This document shows, one piece after another, positions 1 to 9,735 of a stretch of 64,000 bases of DNA. The notes under the pieces were generated by a model. That model had not been told where the DNA came from. It was given only the letters and a program-made list of their open reading frames with translations, and ran no database searches. The position numbers and the translations under genes were made by a program. How positions within the stretch are numbered: position 1 is the first letter of the stretch; every line of letters starts with the position of its first letter. The stretch is from Gottfriedia acidiceleris (GTDB taxonomy: Bacteria; Bacillota; Bacilli; Bacillales; Bacillaceae_G): contig NZ_CP096034.1 in NCBI RefSeq assembly GCF_023115465.1, forward strand, positions 806,001 through 870,000, given 5' to 3'.

Positions 1-270
1 AGTATTGAAATCAGTCACCCATTGAGAGAGTTGATTTTGGTGGTTTGTAATGTGCTGATCTAAATCAGCAGAATACTTTCCAGACTGACTATAATAATAA
101 ACGTCATTTAACATGCTTTTTACATCATCTGTTATTTGGTCGTTCGTTAATAAGGATTGAACAAGTCTTTCTAATTGCTCACATTCTGATATAGTTCCAC
201 AACAGTCAGATTGGTGATTCATTAAAATATCTCGTAAAATTGTTAATTGATGTTCATGATTTAAAGGCAT
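1..270 (-). CDS. ytzH: YtzH-like protein, 3' end outside window
   Basis: The first 90 codons are visible; the stop lies beyond the left edge. The start is the ATG at 270, preceded on the minus strand by an AGGATG ribosome site. The translation begins MPLNHEHQLTILRDIL and contains a Cys pair in SDCCGTISECEQLERL, which I recognise as the small Bacillus protein YtzH (about 90 residues, function unknown). Its position divergent from trmB matches the Bacillus gene order ytzH-trmB-ytnP. No catalytic motif is apparent. Identity rests on sequence recall plus synteny. Confidence 0.8.
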   Translation of the reverse strand, partial: MPLNHEHQLTILRDILMNHQSDCCGTISECEQLERLVQSLLTNDQITDDVKSMLNDVYYYSQSGKYSADLDQHITNHQNQLSQWVTDFNT

Positions 271-420
271 AAATTCACATCCTTTTTTTATTAAGTACAC
301 TTGAAATAGTTTGTGTTACAAGAAATGATTTTATACTATACGTGAATAACCGAGTGCCATCGTGCTTGGTTTTTTCTTTGAGTAATTATAAATTGCAAAA
401 TCGAGAGGGAGTAAAATCTT

Positions 421-1062
421 ATGAGATTAAGACATAAGCCAGGTGCGGCAGATCAAGTTAAACAAAATGCTCATTATGTAATTCCAAATCCGTCAGAACA
501 AAAAGGGAAATGGAATGAAGTTTTCCAAAATGATCAACCAATTCATATCGAGGTTGGTACGGGTAGAGGTCGTTTTATGGTCGGTATGGCTAAAGCCAAT
601 CCTCATATTAACTATATTGGCATTGAGAAATATACAAGTGTAATTTCTGATGCATTAGATAAATTAATTGAAGCTGAAGTTCCAAACTTAAAGCTGTTAA
701 ATGTAGATGCTCAAAAATTAACGGATTTCTTTGAGGACGGAGAAATAGATCGAGTATATTTAAACTTTTCTGATCCATGGCCAAAGGTTCGTCATGAAAA
801 GCGTCGATTAACATATAAAACATTCTTAAAAATGTATCAACAAATCTTGAAAAATGATGGGGAAATTCATTTTAAAACAGATAATCAAGATTTATTCGAG
901 TTTTCAATCATGAGTATGGCGAACTACGGAATGACAATGCATTTCTTAAGCCTAGATCTTCATAATAGTGATTTTGAAGGAAATATTATGACTGAATACG
1001 AAGAGAAGTTTTCTTCAAAAGGTAACCGTATTTACCGAGTTGAAGCTGCTTATCGAAACTAA
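421..1062 (+). CDS. trmB: tRNA (guanine-N7-)-methyltransferase
   Basis: Makes m7G46 in the variable loop of tRNAs using S-adenosylmethionine, in the cytosol. The 213-residue length equals the usual bacillar TrmB. The SAM-binding motif [10 protein letters not shown] is at residues 43-52, the acidic IGIEKY follows, and the family signature SDPWPK occupies residues 117-122, followed by the HEKRRL stretch. The ATG is preceded by GAGGGAG about ten bases upstream. It stands alone between the divergent ytzH and a strong terminator, so it is probably monocistronic. Nothing is missing or odd. Confidence 0.97.
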   Translation: MRLRHKPGAADQVKQNAHYVIPNPSEQKGKWNEVFQNDQPIHIEVGTGRGRFMVGMAKANPHINYIGIEKYTSVISDALDKLIEAEVPNLKLLNVDAQKLTDFFEDGEIDRVYLNFSDPWPKVRHEKRRLTYKTFLKMYQQILKNDGEIHFKTDNQDLFEFSIMSMANYGMTMHFLSLDLHNSDFEGNIMTEYEEKFSSKGNRIYRVEAAYRN

Positions 1063-1071
1063 TTTAACTAG

Positions 1072-1110
1072 AAGACTATCGTGATATATTTATCAGGATA
1101 GTCTTTTTTA
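1072..1110 (+). terminator. rho-independent terminator of trmB
   Basis: AAGACTATC (1072-1080) pairs with GATAGTCTT (1097-1105) and is followed by a T-run. Confidence 0.9.
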
Positions 1111-1286
1111 ATTTGCACAACACACAAGTTTTAATATGAATGTATATATTTAGGCAATCTAAAACAATTTTCATTTCGTATTCACTATTGTTCCCTTTCT
1201 TTTACCTATTCCTGCTCTTAAAATATTCAGTAAATTTGTAAAAGTGGTATAATATTTAAGGCAAGTAAATAAGAAGGGGGATAAGT

Positions 1287-2129
1287 ATGGAACAGTTGAA
1301 AATTGGGACTTGTACAATTCATTGGCTTACTGGAGGAAATACCCATTTAGATGGTGGAGCAATGTTTGGAGTTGTTCCAAAGGCGCTTTGGTCAAAAAAA
1401 TATATTGTTAATGACAAAAACCAAATTCCTTTACGTACTGACCCAGTATTTATTCAAACAAATGGTTTAAATATTATCATTGATAGTGGCATTGGTGTTA
1501 ATAAATTAAATGAGAAGCAAAAAAGAAATTTTGGCGTTACCGAGGATTCAGCGTTAGAAGAGTCATTAGCGATGCACGGATTAAAACTAGACGATATTAA
1601 TTATGTCATTATGACACATTTGCATTTTGATCATGCAAGTGGATTAACTAAATTTGAAAATGGTGAATTCAAACCTGTATTTTCGAATGCAAAAATTATT
1701 ACATCTCAAATTGAATGGGATGAAATGAGAAGTCCGAATATTCGTTCAAGTAATACATATTGGAAAGAAAATTGGGAAGCAATTCAGCACCAAGTAATTG
1801 CATTTGAAAAAGAATATTCTTTAACAGATGAAATAACAATTATTCACACAGGTGGACATAGCGATGGGCACAGTATTATAAAAATTGAAACTGAAGATGA
1901 GCTATTATTGCATATGGGGGATTTAATGCCTACACATGCACATCAGTCACCATTATGGGTTATGGCATATGATGATTACCCGATGACATCTATTTACGCA
2001 AAAGAAAAATGGGTTAATTTTGGTTTGCAAAAAATATCTTGGTTTACGTTTTATCATGACGATGTATTTAGGGCAATAAAATGGAGCGCTGAAGGACAAG
2101 TATTACAGTCGATCGAACGCTCCAAATAA
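1287..2129 (+). CDS. ytnP: YtnP-type metallo-beta-lactamase-fold quorum-quenching lactonase
   Basis: MBL-fold hydrolase of the YtnP type; Bacillus YtnP is described as a lactonase that interferes with Streptomyces signalling, and that function is carried over here by family only. The dinuclear metal motif HLHFDH is at residues 111-116; a later HTGGHSDGH and [11 protein letters not shown] supply further ligands. Length 280 matches YtnP. The ATG is preceded by AAGGGGG. An extended -10 (TGGTATAAT near 1243-1251) lies upstream. It converges with ytzB. No signal peptide, so cytosolic. Confidence 0.9.
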   Translation: MEQLKIGTCTIHWLTGGNTHLDGGAMFGVVPKALWSKKYIVNDKNQIPLRTDPVFIQTNGLNIIIDSGIGVNKLNEKQKRNFGVTEDSALEESLAMHGLKLDDINYVIMTHLHFDHASGLTKFENGEFKPVFSNAKIITSQIEWDEMRSPNIRSSNTYWKENWEAIQHQVIAFEKEYSLTDEITIIHTGGHSDGHSIIKIETEDELLLHMGDLMPTHAHQSPLWVMAYDDYPMTSIYAKEKWVNFGLQKISWFTFYHDDVFRAIKWSAEGQVLQSIERSK

Positions 2130-2143
2130 TTTGGCTATTGTTG

Positions 2144-2455
2144 TTAAACAATTTGAGCAGAAATTAGCTCACCATTTACAGCATTAATGATGAATGAATA
2201 GTTTGTAGTGTCATTATCTGATTCTACTACTGTAAAACCACCTTCATAAACATCACCTTCATAATCAGGTAAATCTGCCCACTTTGGTTCTGAATGAATC
2301 CAAGTTCCAGTTACATTACCATATGAAAGAAATACTGGTTTAATTGTTTTTAATGCTTTTTCTGCTGGAATATATTGTGAAGATAATTTTTTTTGTAAAT
2401 ATAGTCCACCAGCAACACCTAAACCTAAGCCAATTAAGACGCGTTTAAGTTTCAT
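2144..2455 (-). CDS. ytzB: PepSY-domain small protein YtzB
   Basis: A 103-residue protein with an N-terminal hydrophobic segment (VLIGLGLGVAGGLYL) followed by a PepSY/YPEB-like region ending in FIINAVNGELISAQIV. This suggests a membrane-anchored or exported inhibitor-like domain, function unknown. I chose the ATG at 2455 because AGAGGTGG sits just upstream; a GTG nine bases earlier overlaps that ribosome site and is unlikely. It lies between ytnP and ytoP as in Bacillus, divergent from ytoP. The assignment rests on synteny and the PepSY-like tail. Confidence 0.75.
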   Translation of the reverse strand: MKLKRVLIGLGLGVAGGLYLQKKLSSQYIPAEKALKTIKPVFLSYGNVTGTWIHSEPKWADLPDYEGDVYEGGFTVVESDNDTTNYSFIINAVNGELISAQIV

Positions 2456-2617
2456 TTGTACCACCTCTATTTATGTATTATGCGCTTGAAAAAATATTCT
2501 ACTACTTATCTTAGTCAAACCGGGGCAACATTTCAACGGTTAGCATTGGTATTATGTGTTATTTTTAGATAAAATAAAAAAAAGAAGATATGTTTTGTAC
2601 AGAGAGGAACTTTAATT

Positions 2618-3688
2618 ATGAACCAAGACACTCTACAGCTTTTTAAATTTTTAACAGAATTACAAGGTGCACCAGGATTTGAGCATGAAGTGCGTCACTT
2701 CATGAGAAAAGAACTTGAAAAATATACAAATGAGATTGTGCAAGATCGTTTAGGAAGTATTTTTGGAGTTAAACGTGGAACTGAAGATGGACCTACTGTA
2801 ATGGTGGCAGGTCATATGGATGAAGTTGGTTTCATGGTTACACAAATTACAGAAAACGGGATGTTAAGATTTCAACCACTTGGTGGGTGGTGGAACCAAG
2901 TATTGCTTGCTCAAAGAGTTCAAGTAATGACAGAACAAGGACCAGTTATTGGTGTGATCGGTTCAATTCCACCGCATTTATTAAGCGATGAGTTAAGAGC
3001 TAGACCAATGGATATAAAAAATATGCTAATCGATATTGGTGCAGATAACAAAGAAGATGCACTAAAAATTGGCGTTCGTCCTGGTCAACAAATTGTACCA
3101 GTATGTCCATTCACTCCTATGGCTAATGAGAAAAAAATCATGGCAAAAGCTTGGGATAACCGTTATGGTTGTGGACTTGCGATTGAATTATTAAAAGAAG
3201 TTCAAAACGAAACGTTACCAAATATTTTATATTCAGGTGCTACTGTTCAAGAAGAAGTTGGACTAAGAGGGGCACAAACAGCTGCAAATATGATTAAACC
3301 TGATATCTTTTACGCACTAGATGCAAGCCCAGCTAATGATATGTCAGGATCGAAATCCGAGTTTGGTCAATTAGGTAAAGGTGTTTTATTACGAATTTTA
3401 GACCGTACGATGGTTACTCATAAAGGAATTCGTGAATTTATTTTAGATACTGCAGAAACGAATAAAATTCCTTACCAATATTTTGTTTCACAAGGTGGAA
3501 CAGATGCTGGACGAGTACATGTTTCAAATGATGGCGTACCTTCTGCTGTAATTGGTATTTGCTCTCGTTATATTCACACTTCGGCATCAATTATTCATGT
3601 TGATGATTATTTAGCTGCAAAGGAATTACTTGTTAAGCTAGTTAAAGCGACTGATAAAACAACTGTTGAAACATTACGTAATTATTAA
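2618..3688 (+). CDS. ytoP: M42-family (glutamyl/deblocking) aminopeptidase YtoP
   Basis: Cytosolic M42 metallo-aminopeptidase that forms large tetrahedral assemblies in its family and trims peptides. 356 residues, full length. Metal and catalytic residues are visible: GHMDEVG (His66 and Asp68), AWDNRYG (Asp180), QEEVGLRG (Glu212/Glu213) and ALDASPAND, with the C-terminal SRYIHT His. The ATG follows AGAGAGGAAC. A short terminator follows directly. Product specificity is not readable from sequence. Confidence 0.93.
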   Translation: MNQDTLQLFKFLTELQGAPGFEHEVRHFMRKELEKYTNEIVQDRLGSIFGVKRGTEDGPTVMVAGHMDEVGFMVTQITENGMLRFQPLGGWWNQVLLAQRVQVMTEQGPVIGVIGSIPPHLLSDELRARPMDIKNMLIDIGADNKEDALKIGVRPGQQIVPVCPFTPMANEKKIMAKAWDNRYGCGLAIELLKEVQNETLPNILYSGATVQEEVGLRGAQTAANMIKPDIFYALDASPANDMSGSKSEFGQLGKGVLLRILDRTMVTHKGIREFILDTAETNKIPYQYFVSQGGTDAGRVHVSNDGVPSAVIGICSRYIHTSASIIHVDDYLAAKELLVKLVKATDKTTVETLRNY

Positions 3689-3694
3689 GTTAGG

Positions 3695-3719
3695 GAGCCC
3701 TATAAAAGGGCTTCTTTTC
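3695..3719 (+). terminator. terminator after ytoP
   Basis: AGCCCT (3696-3701) pairs with AGGGCT (3707-3712), followed by TCTTTTCT. Confidence 0.8.
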
Positions 3720-3793
3720 TGTTTGAGTAATAAAACATTCGTAAAAAATAATGAAGTTAAATAGTTGAATTTCAAATGAACGGAGTAGTTGTA

Positions 3794-4309
3794 ATGAAAA
3801 TAACGATTGGTTCTCTTAATCCAACTAAGGTAGGAGCGGTGGAAAATGTATTTAAACATTTTTCAATTTTAGGGCTAAATGTTCCATCAAATGTTTCGAA
3901 TCAACCTTTGAGTGATCAAGAAACTATGCAAGGTGCTATAAATAGAGCGCAAAATGCTAGAGTCGCAGGTGAGTCAGAAATCGGTATTGGATTAGAAGGC
4001 GGGGTCATTGTAGAAAACGAACGGCTTTTTCTTTGTAACTGGGGAGCGCTTGTGTATGAAAACGAGGTAATACTAGCAAGTGGAGCAAAAATTTTATTAC
4101 CTAGCGAATTTATTAATGAGCTAAGAAATGGTACAGAGCTTTCAATATTAATGGAAAGATATACAAATGAAAAAGATATACGTAGTAAAGAAGGGGCAGT
4201 AGGGGTATTTACAAATGGGCGAATTAGTAGGACCGATATCTTTGAACATATTTGTGAATTACTATTTGGACAATATGAATTCAAGAAACGAAAAGAAGAA
4301 AACAATTGA
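3794..4309 (+). CDS. DUF84-family NTPase (YjjX/inosine-xanthosine triphosphatase-like)
   Basis: A 171-residue protein beginning MKITIGSLNPTKVGAVENVF, the hallmark of the DUF84/YjjX family. Members with known activity hydrolyse non-canonical purine NTPs such as ITP and XTP, or are ITPase-fold proteins of unknown substrate. GIGLEGGV in mid-protein is a conserved family segment. An upstream in-frame ATG at 3776 exists, but the one at 3794 has a CGGAG ribosome site. It precedes ytpP, probably with its own weak promoter. Substrate is inferred. Confidence 0.8.
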   Translation: MKITIGSLNPTKVGAVENVFKHFSILGLNVPSNVSNQPLSDQETMQGAINRAQNARVAGESEIGIGLEGGVIVENERLFLCNWGALVYENEVILASGAKILLPSEFINELRNGTELSILMERYTNEKDIRSKEGAVGVFTNGRISRTDIFEHICELLFGQYEFKKRKEENN

Positions 4310-4380
4310 GAGGCGTCCTTTTTGCATATCGATAAAAATAAGATAAAATAAAAGAAAATGAATTAAGCGAGGGAAAAAGA

Positions 4381-4698
4381 ATGGAAAAAATTACATCAGT
4401 TGAACAATTCGAACAAGCGAAACAAGGAGAAAAAATAGTTTTCCAATTTTCAGCAGATTGGTGCCCAGATTGCAGATTTTTAGATATGTTTTTTCAAGAA
4501 ATAATTGATGAAAATAAAGATTTTACGTTTTATTATGTAGATCGTGACCAATTTATTGAGTTATGCCAAAATCTAGATATCTTTGGTATACCAAGCTTTG
4601 TAGCGTTTAATAATGGTAAAGAAATTGGTCGTTATGTAAATAAGGATCGAAAAACAAAAGAACAAGTAGAAGAGTTTCTTGAAGGATTAAGAGGCTAA
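4381..4698 (+). CDS. ytpP: thioredoxin-like protein YtpP
   Basis: A 105-residue thioredoxin-fold protein with an active-site CxxC written WCPDC (Trp27, Cys28, Cys31) instead of the classical WCGPC, plus the cis-proline region FGIPSF. The redox potential would differ from TrxA. The ATG follows GCGAGGG. ytpP, ytpQ and ytpR are spaced by 17 and 14 bases and form an operon ending at the terminator near 6154. No signal peptide, so cytosolic. The client is unknown. Confidence 0.92.
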   Translation: MEKITSVEQFEQAKQGEKIVFQFSADWCPDCRFLDMFFQEIIDENKDFTFYYVDRDQFIELCQNLDIFGIPSFVAFNNGKEIGRYVNKDRKTKEQVEEFLEGLRG

Positions 4699-4715
4699 TA
4701 AGGTAGGTAAAACAA

Positions 4716-5513
4716 TTGGCTAAAAAAACAACACTAGACTTAAAAAAAATGATAGAAAACCGTCTTGGGAATGAAGATTGGCGTTTTATCTATGATCGTG
4801 AAAAAGAAGACCTTCGAATTGAAGGGATTGAAAGTAATAAAGGGATGAGTGTCTCTTTAAATAGTGCAGTAGCAAAGTATGAAGCTGAAGGTGAAGAGGC
4901 ATTTAATGAATTAATTTATTATATAAAAGAAGCACTTTCTGCTATGCACTCTGAAACTATATTTCTTGAAGAACAAATTCGTCCAGTTATTCGAGCTACA
5001 TCGTTTCCGTCTGAAAAGGAAGAAGGAAATTTATTTGTAACTGATGAGCATACTGCAGAAACTAGAATTTACTATGCTATTGATTCAGAAAAAACGTATC
5101 AACTTATCGATGAAAAATTATTAGTAAAGTCAGGGTATACAAAAGAACAACTCCATTCTATTGCTTTATTTAATTTAAGAAAAATGCCTGTTCAAGTAAA
5201 AGAAGATATTGTTGCAGATAATACTTTTTATTTTGTACGCACAAATGATGGATACGATGCGAGTAGAGTACTAAACAGTACTTTTATAAAAGAAATTCAA
5301 TCAAAAGTAAAAGGTGAATTATTAGTAGGAATTCCTCATGGAGATGTACTAATCCTTGCTGACATTCGAAATAACATAGGTTATGATATAATGGCGCAAA
5401 TGAATATGAGTTTCTTTGCAAGTGGGAAAATACCAATTACATCATTGTCATTTGCTTACGAAAATGAGAAGTTAATGCCAGTATTTATTTTAGGGAAACA
5501 AAAGAAGCAATAG
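4716..5513 (+). CDS. ytpQ: DUF1444 protein YtpQ
   Basis: A 265-residue cytosolic DUF1444 protein of unknown function, second gene of the ytpPQR operon. The reading frame opens with a TTG codon at 4716, with AGGTAGG eight bases upstream; no better ATG is near. It is rich in acidic residues and has no membrane segment or recognisable catalytic motif. The name rests on length, family resemblance and conserved order between ytpP and ytpR. Confidence 0.88.
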   Translation: MAKKTTLDLKKMIENRLGNEDWRFIYDREKEDLRIEGIESNKGMSVSLNSAVAKYEAEGEEAFNELIYYIKEALSAMHSETIFLEEQIRPVIRATSFPSEKEEGNLFVTDEHTAETRIYYAIDSEKTYQLIDEKLLVKSGYTKEQLHSIALFNLRKMPVQVKEDIVADNTFYFVRTNDGYDASRVLNSTFIKEIQSKVKGELLVGIPHGDVLILADIRNNIGYDIMAQMNMSFFASGKIPITSLSFAYENEKLMPVFILGKQKKQ

Positions 5514-5527
5514 AGAGGAAGAAATCA

Positions 5528-6133
5528 GTGAATATTTTTTATAACAAAGAAGGAATCGGCGATACGCTATTAATTACATTAAAACAAATTCCATCAGAAG
5601 ATCGTAAAGTTGAACGAAAAGGGAATATTGCACGCGTATATAGTGCCGTTACGAATGAAACAGTTGCTATTAATGTGTTCGAGGCATCTACTTATGTAGA
5701 TGTTCAAGAAAATGGAATCGTTACGATTACTGAACACATTGTTAATACGGTTAATGAATTACTAGCAAAAGAAGGATTTGAAGATACATTAGTATTAGAC
5801 CTTTCACCTAAATTCGTTATTGGATATATACTCGAAAAAGAAAAACATCCAAATGCTGATAAATTAAATATTTGCAAAGTTGACGTTGGAACAGATACAT
5901 TACAAATCGTTTGTGGTGCTCCAAATGTTGAACAAGGACAAAAGGTTGTTGTTGCAAAAGTTGGTGCAGTAATGCCATCAGGATTAGTCATTAAGGATGC
6001 TAATTTACGTGGAGTGGATTCATTCGGTATGATTTGCTCTGCACGTGAACTTGATCTACCTGACGCTCCACAAGAAAAAGGAATCTTAGTTCTTGAAGCT
6101 GATGCAGAAGTTGGAAAAGCTTTTTTTAACTAA
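5528..6133 (+). CDS. ytpR: tRNA-binding-domain protein YtpR
   Basis: 201 residues starting at a GTG (5528) behind AGAGAGGAAG. The C-terminal half (from about residue 93) is an EMAP/PheT-N-like OB-fold tRNA-binding domain, seen in VGYILEKE-like and [13 protein letters not shown] segments, the IVCGAPNV stretch and [12 protein letters not shown] near the end. Related to the N-terminal domain of the PheRS beta chain; the cellular role of free-standing YtpR is unknown. Last gene of ytpPQR, followed by a strong terminator. Confidence 0.92.
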   Translation: MNIFYNKEGIGDTLLITLKQIPSEDRKVERKGNIARVYSAVTNETVAINVFEASTYVDVQENGIVTITEHIVNTVNELLAKEGFEDTLVLDLSPKFVIGYILEKEKHPNADKLNICKVDVGTDTLQIVCGAPNVEQGQKVVVAKVGAVMPSGLVIKDANLRGVDSFGMICSARELDLPDAPQEKGILVLEADAEVGKAFFN

Positions 6134-6153
6134 ATAATATATATTTTCTTATA

Positions 6154-6187
6154 AATACTAGGCCATTAATTGGTCTAGTATTTTTTC
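6154..6187 (+). terminator. terminator of ytpPQR
   Basis: TACTAGGCCA (6156-6165) pairs with TGGTCTAGTA (6171-6180, one G-T), then a T6 run. Confidence 0.95.
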
Positions 6188-6353
6188 TGTTTTTCAATAA
6201 AAGAATTATTATTTTAATATTAATTTGATTAAATTATATATTTGATATCGAAATATGATTGAACTAGCGCAATTTGTAATAATAATGTGTTTTTTGTCAT
6301 TATGTCACATGGTAAAATAAAAGGTATGAAAAGAAATAGAGAGAGTGAGAAAA

Positions 6354-9300
6354 ATGAAAAAATGGTTAAAAAGCCTTTTTAAGGCGAATAGCCTTAATGA
6401 GATTGAAGAAGAGTTTGAAGAAGGTTTTGAAGAAAAGCCTGTTGAGGAGAAAGTATATCAATCACACTCTATCGAAAAAAAGAGAAACGCTTTACATGAG
6501 CGTCCAAAATTTAGATTTCCAATTGAATTAGATGAAGAATTACCATCACCAAAGCCAATAAAGGAAACAAAAATTGAATCAGTTTTTAAACAAGAAAAAA
6601 ATAATGATATTTGGAATAAGTCACCAAACAATTTAAATAAAGAATATAAACCTACATATAACCAGAGTAATAACTTTGTAAGAAATAGTTTTCAAAGTAA
6701 TCAATTCGATAAAAGTAATTTATCTAGTCGGCTTGAAAAAAATCAGGTCTCAAAAAGTGAGGAAGAACCAGTAAAAGTAGAAAAAGAAGAAAAGGTCGAT
6801 ATTGTATTTCGTCCCAAACGAAAAACACCATTTCGACCAAGTGAATATATTTCACCAATTTATGGTTATCAAAAGCCTCCGATAAAAGAAGAAAATGATA
6901 CTGATTCTGTTCTTTCTTCTACAAAAGAAGAAATGAGAGTTGAAGCTTCTAATATTAATAATGTATTTGAAAATGTTGAAATGAACACTTTCGAAAAAGG
7001 AAGTTTCGGCAATCAAAATCATGAAGTGTTAAATCTAGTAGAAAATGCAGACATTCAAACTGCAGCTAATCAAGTTGAAAATGAGGATTTACAAACTGAA
7101 GTTCATCATAATGAAATTAAACTTGCATTAAAAGATGAAGAAGTACAACTTGAAACTCAAGAAATTGAAGCTGAAGAGACGAATGAAGAATTAGAAGCTG
7201 AAGTTCTTCAATTCGAAGCTGAGGTGGAAGAGTCGGATGAAGTTGTAGAGCATGGTGCCTATCAAATTGAAACAGAAGTAGAAGCGATAGTTGAAGAAGT
7301 ACAATTTGAAACTCAAGAAATTGAAGCTGAAGAGACGTATGAAGAATTAGAAGCTGAAGTACTTCAATTCGAAACTGAGGTAGAAGAGACGAATGAAGTT
7401 GTAAAGCATGATGCCCATCAAATTAAAACAGAAGTAGAAGTGAAAGATGTAGATGAACAGCTCGAAGCCCTTAAAATCGAAACAGTGGCTGAAGTTCAGA
7501 TTGAAGAAGCACAGCCTGAAGTATATTTTCATGAGTCAAATGATCACAAAGTTGAGACTTTGGTCCAAATTAATGAAAACGAAGACAAAGGTTTTGATCT
7601 CGTTAAAAATAATGAAGAGAATGATGTTAAGTCGGAGTTAACAGGCGAGTCAGATGTGAATCTAAAAGGGATTAAGGAAGAAGCCGTACAGCATGAAAAT
7701 TCAACTGTAAAATCTAATGTAGAAGAATCCGTCGAAATTAATCAACATTCTGTTACCAATTCTAACGAACAGATCAAGACTGAAAATGAAGCTAATAAAG
7801 AAGAATCTGAACCTAAACCAATCGAGAAACGTCAGAAAAAACGCCATTTTCCTTTTAATGTAATGATGCTTCGAAGTGATGTTGAGGCTTCAAGAAAAGC
7901 AAATATAATGAGACAACTTCGTGAATTACAAAATGAATCTGCTGCAACAGTAGAAAAGGTAAATGAAGAAGTCGAGATAAAACAAAATGAAGAGTTGAGT
8001 GAGGATGCTAGTTTATCTGAACAAAGTGAAACGCTATCTATAGGGAGAGTTCAACAAAGTGAAATAATTGCTGAATCAATCACACATGAAATGACTCCAG
8101 AAGGAATTCAAGATCAGACAGTTCTTGAAACTGAAAAAAGTAAAACAGAAATAAACTTAACGATAGAGACTAAAAATCAGATTGATCAGGCTGATGAACC
8201 TCAAAGTTTAGAAGGACAACCACCAGTACTTTATGAATTACCAGAATTAGACTTATTAGTTGAACCCCCAATTGAACAATTTAATGATGGGGATTGGGTT
8301 GAAGATCGAAAGCAACTACTACAAGAAACATTACATAATTTTAATGTAGGTGCTAAAGTAATTGCCGCAACTCAAGGTCCAACAGTAACTCGTTTTGAAG
8401 TTCAGCCTGACCCTGGCGTGAAAGTAAATAAAATAACGAACTTACAAGATGATATTAAATTGAGCTTAGCAGCTAGAGATATTCGAATTGAAGCCCCGAT
8501 TCCAGGTAGAAGTGCCATTGGTATAGAAGTACCAAATAAAGAGAGTAAGCCTGTCTACTTAAGAGAATTAGTTAGCCAGGAGAAATTTATGCAAAGTGAA
8601 TCACCTTTGACTGTTGCTCTTGGACTAGATATAGCTGGAGAGCCTGTCTATGCAGATATCTCAAAAATGCCACACGGGTTAATTGCTGGGGCAACAGGAT
8701 CTGGAAAAAGTGTATGTATTAATTCAATTTTAGTTAGCATTTTATATAAAGCGAAACCTCATGAAGTGAAATTAATTTTAATTGATCCTAAGATGGTTGA
8801 GCTAGCTCCGTATAATCATATTCCACATCTTATTTCACCAGTTATTACTGACGCTAGAGCCGCGACTGCTGCTTTAAAGTGGGCATGTGAAGAGATGGAT
8901 CGACGTTATGATTTATTTGCTCATGCTGGGGCAAGAGATATTAAGCGTTTCAATGATTTAGCGAAGAAAAAAGGTGCTTATAATGATGAGTTACCATACT
9001 TAGTCATTATTATTGATGAATTAGCGGATTTAATGATGGTATCTCCTGGGGATGTAGAAACTTATATTTGTCGTATTGCCCAAAAAGCGAGAGCATGCGG
9101 AATCCATTTATTAGTTGCAACTCAAAGGCCTTCAGTTGATGTCATTACCGGTATTATTAAATCAAATATACCGACGCGAATTGCGTTTACAGTGTCTTCA
9201 CAAGTAGATTCTAGAACAATTATCGATATTGGCGGAGCTGAAAAGTTACTTGGACGAGGAGATATGTTATTCTTAGATAATGGAAAATCTCAAGCAATTC

Positions 9301-9638
9301 GATTACAAGGCGTTTATGTTTCGGATGATGAAATCGAACATGTTGTAGAGATTGTTAAAGACCAACAAAAACCGAATTACTTATTTAACCAAGAGGAACT
9401 TGTAGCAAAAGCGGATGCACAGGATGTTGATGATGAACTTTTTGAAGAAGCGGTAGAGTTTGTCATTGATCAAAAAGGTGCTTCTGTTTCAATGCTTCAA
9501 AGACGTTTTCGAATTGGATACAACCGTGCAGCTAGATTAATTGACCTAATGTTTGATCACGGGATCGTATCAAATCAAAATGGAAGTAAACCTCGTGATG
9601 TACTGATTACATCATTTGAGGAGTTTCGTTCTGAGTGA
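6354..9638 (+). CDS. sftA: septum-associated DNA translocase SftA (FtsK/SpoIIIE family)
   Basis: Soluble FtsK-family ATPase that in Bacillus helps move chromosomal DNA away from the closing septum. 1094 residues from the ATG at 6354 (GAGAGTGAG just upstream; a GTG at 6345 lies inside that site). No membrane segments, which separates it from SpoIIIE. Residues 1 to about 620 are a low-complexity acidic, Glu-rich linker, clearly longer than I would expect for B. subtilis SftA. The motor follows: Walker A GATGSGKS from residue 779, Walker B VIIIDELADL, and a gamma-like winged helix at the C-terminus (SMLQRRFRIGYNRAARLID). The linker contains a 52-codon tandem duplication (7137-7448). It is preceded by a terminator, so it has its own promoter. 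Confidence 0.93.
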   Translation: MKKWLKSLFKANSLNEIEEEFEEGFEEKPVEEKVYQSHSIEKKRNALHERPKFRFPIELDEELPSPKPIKETKIESVFKQEKNNDIWNKSPNNLNKEYKPTYNQSNNFVRNSFQSNQFDKSNLSSRLEKNQVSKSEEEPVKVEKEEKVDIVFRPKRKTPFRPSEYISPIYGYQKPPIKEENDTDSVLSSTKEEMRVEASNINNVFENVEMNTFEKGSFGNQNHEVLNLVENADIQTAANQVENEDLQTEVHHNEIKLALKDEEVQLETQEIEAEETNEELEAEVLQFEAEVEESDEVVEHGAYQIETEVEAIVEEVQFETQEIEAEETYEELEAEVLQFETEVEETNEVVKHDAHQIKTEVEVKDVDEQLEALKIETVAEVQIEEAQPEVYFHESNDHKVETLVQINENEDKGFDLVKNNEENDVKSELTGESDVNLKGIKEEAVQHENSTVKSNVEESVEINQHSVTNSNEQIKTENEANKEESEPKPIEKRQKKRHFPFNVMMLRSDVEASRKANIMRQLRELQNESAATVEKVNEEVEIKQNEELSEDASLSEQSETLSIGRVQQSEIIAESITHEMTPEGIQDQTVLETEKSKTEINLTIETKNQIDQADEPQSLEGQPPVLYELPELDLLVEPPIEQFNDGDWVEDRKQLLQETLHNFNVGAKVIAATQGPTVTRFEVQPDPGVKVNKITNLQDDIKLSLAARDIRIEAPIPGRSAIGIEVPNKESKPVYLRELVSQEKFMQSESPLTVALGLDIAGEPVYADISKMPHGLIAGATGSGKSVCINSILVSILYKAKPHEVKLILIDPKMVELAPYNHIPHLISPVITDARAATAALKWACEEMDRRYDLFAHAGARDIKRFNDLAKKKGAYNDELPYLVIIIDELADLMMVSPGDVETYICRIAQKARACGIHLLVATQRPSVDVITGIIKSNIPTRIAFTVSSQVDSRTIIDIGGAEKLLGRGDMLFLDNGKSQAIRLQGVYVSDDEIEHVVEIVKDQQKPNYLFNQEELVAKADAQDVDDELFEEAVEFVIDQKGASVSMLQRRFRIGYNRAARLIDLMFDHGIVSNQNGSKPRDVLITSFEEFRSE
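7137..7448 (+). repeat. tandem 156-bp duplication inside sftA linker
   Basis: Two direct copies (7137-7292 and 7293-7448) of a 52-codon unit beginning EEVQ(L/F)ETQEIEAEET. They differ at scattered positions, so the duplication is not brand new. Length is a multiple of three, so the frame is kept. It extends the acidic linker between the N-terminus and the motor. Confidence 0.9.
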
Positions 9639-9735
9639 TAAATTAAAAATTCGATAAAAATTAAGTAACGAATGTTAAAGTTTTTTTAACCCATACTAGA
9701 AAAAAAGAACGATACTTTTCAGCAGGTGAAGATTC

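Noticed and set aside
3916-4305. 129-codon minus-strand frame over the DUF84 gene
   Set aside because: Fully antisense to a clear family member with good ribosome site; composition is a shadow.
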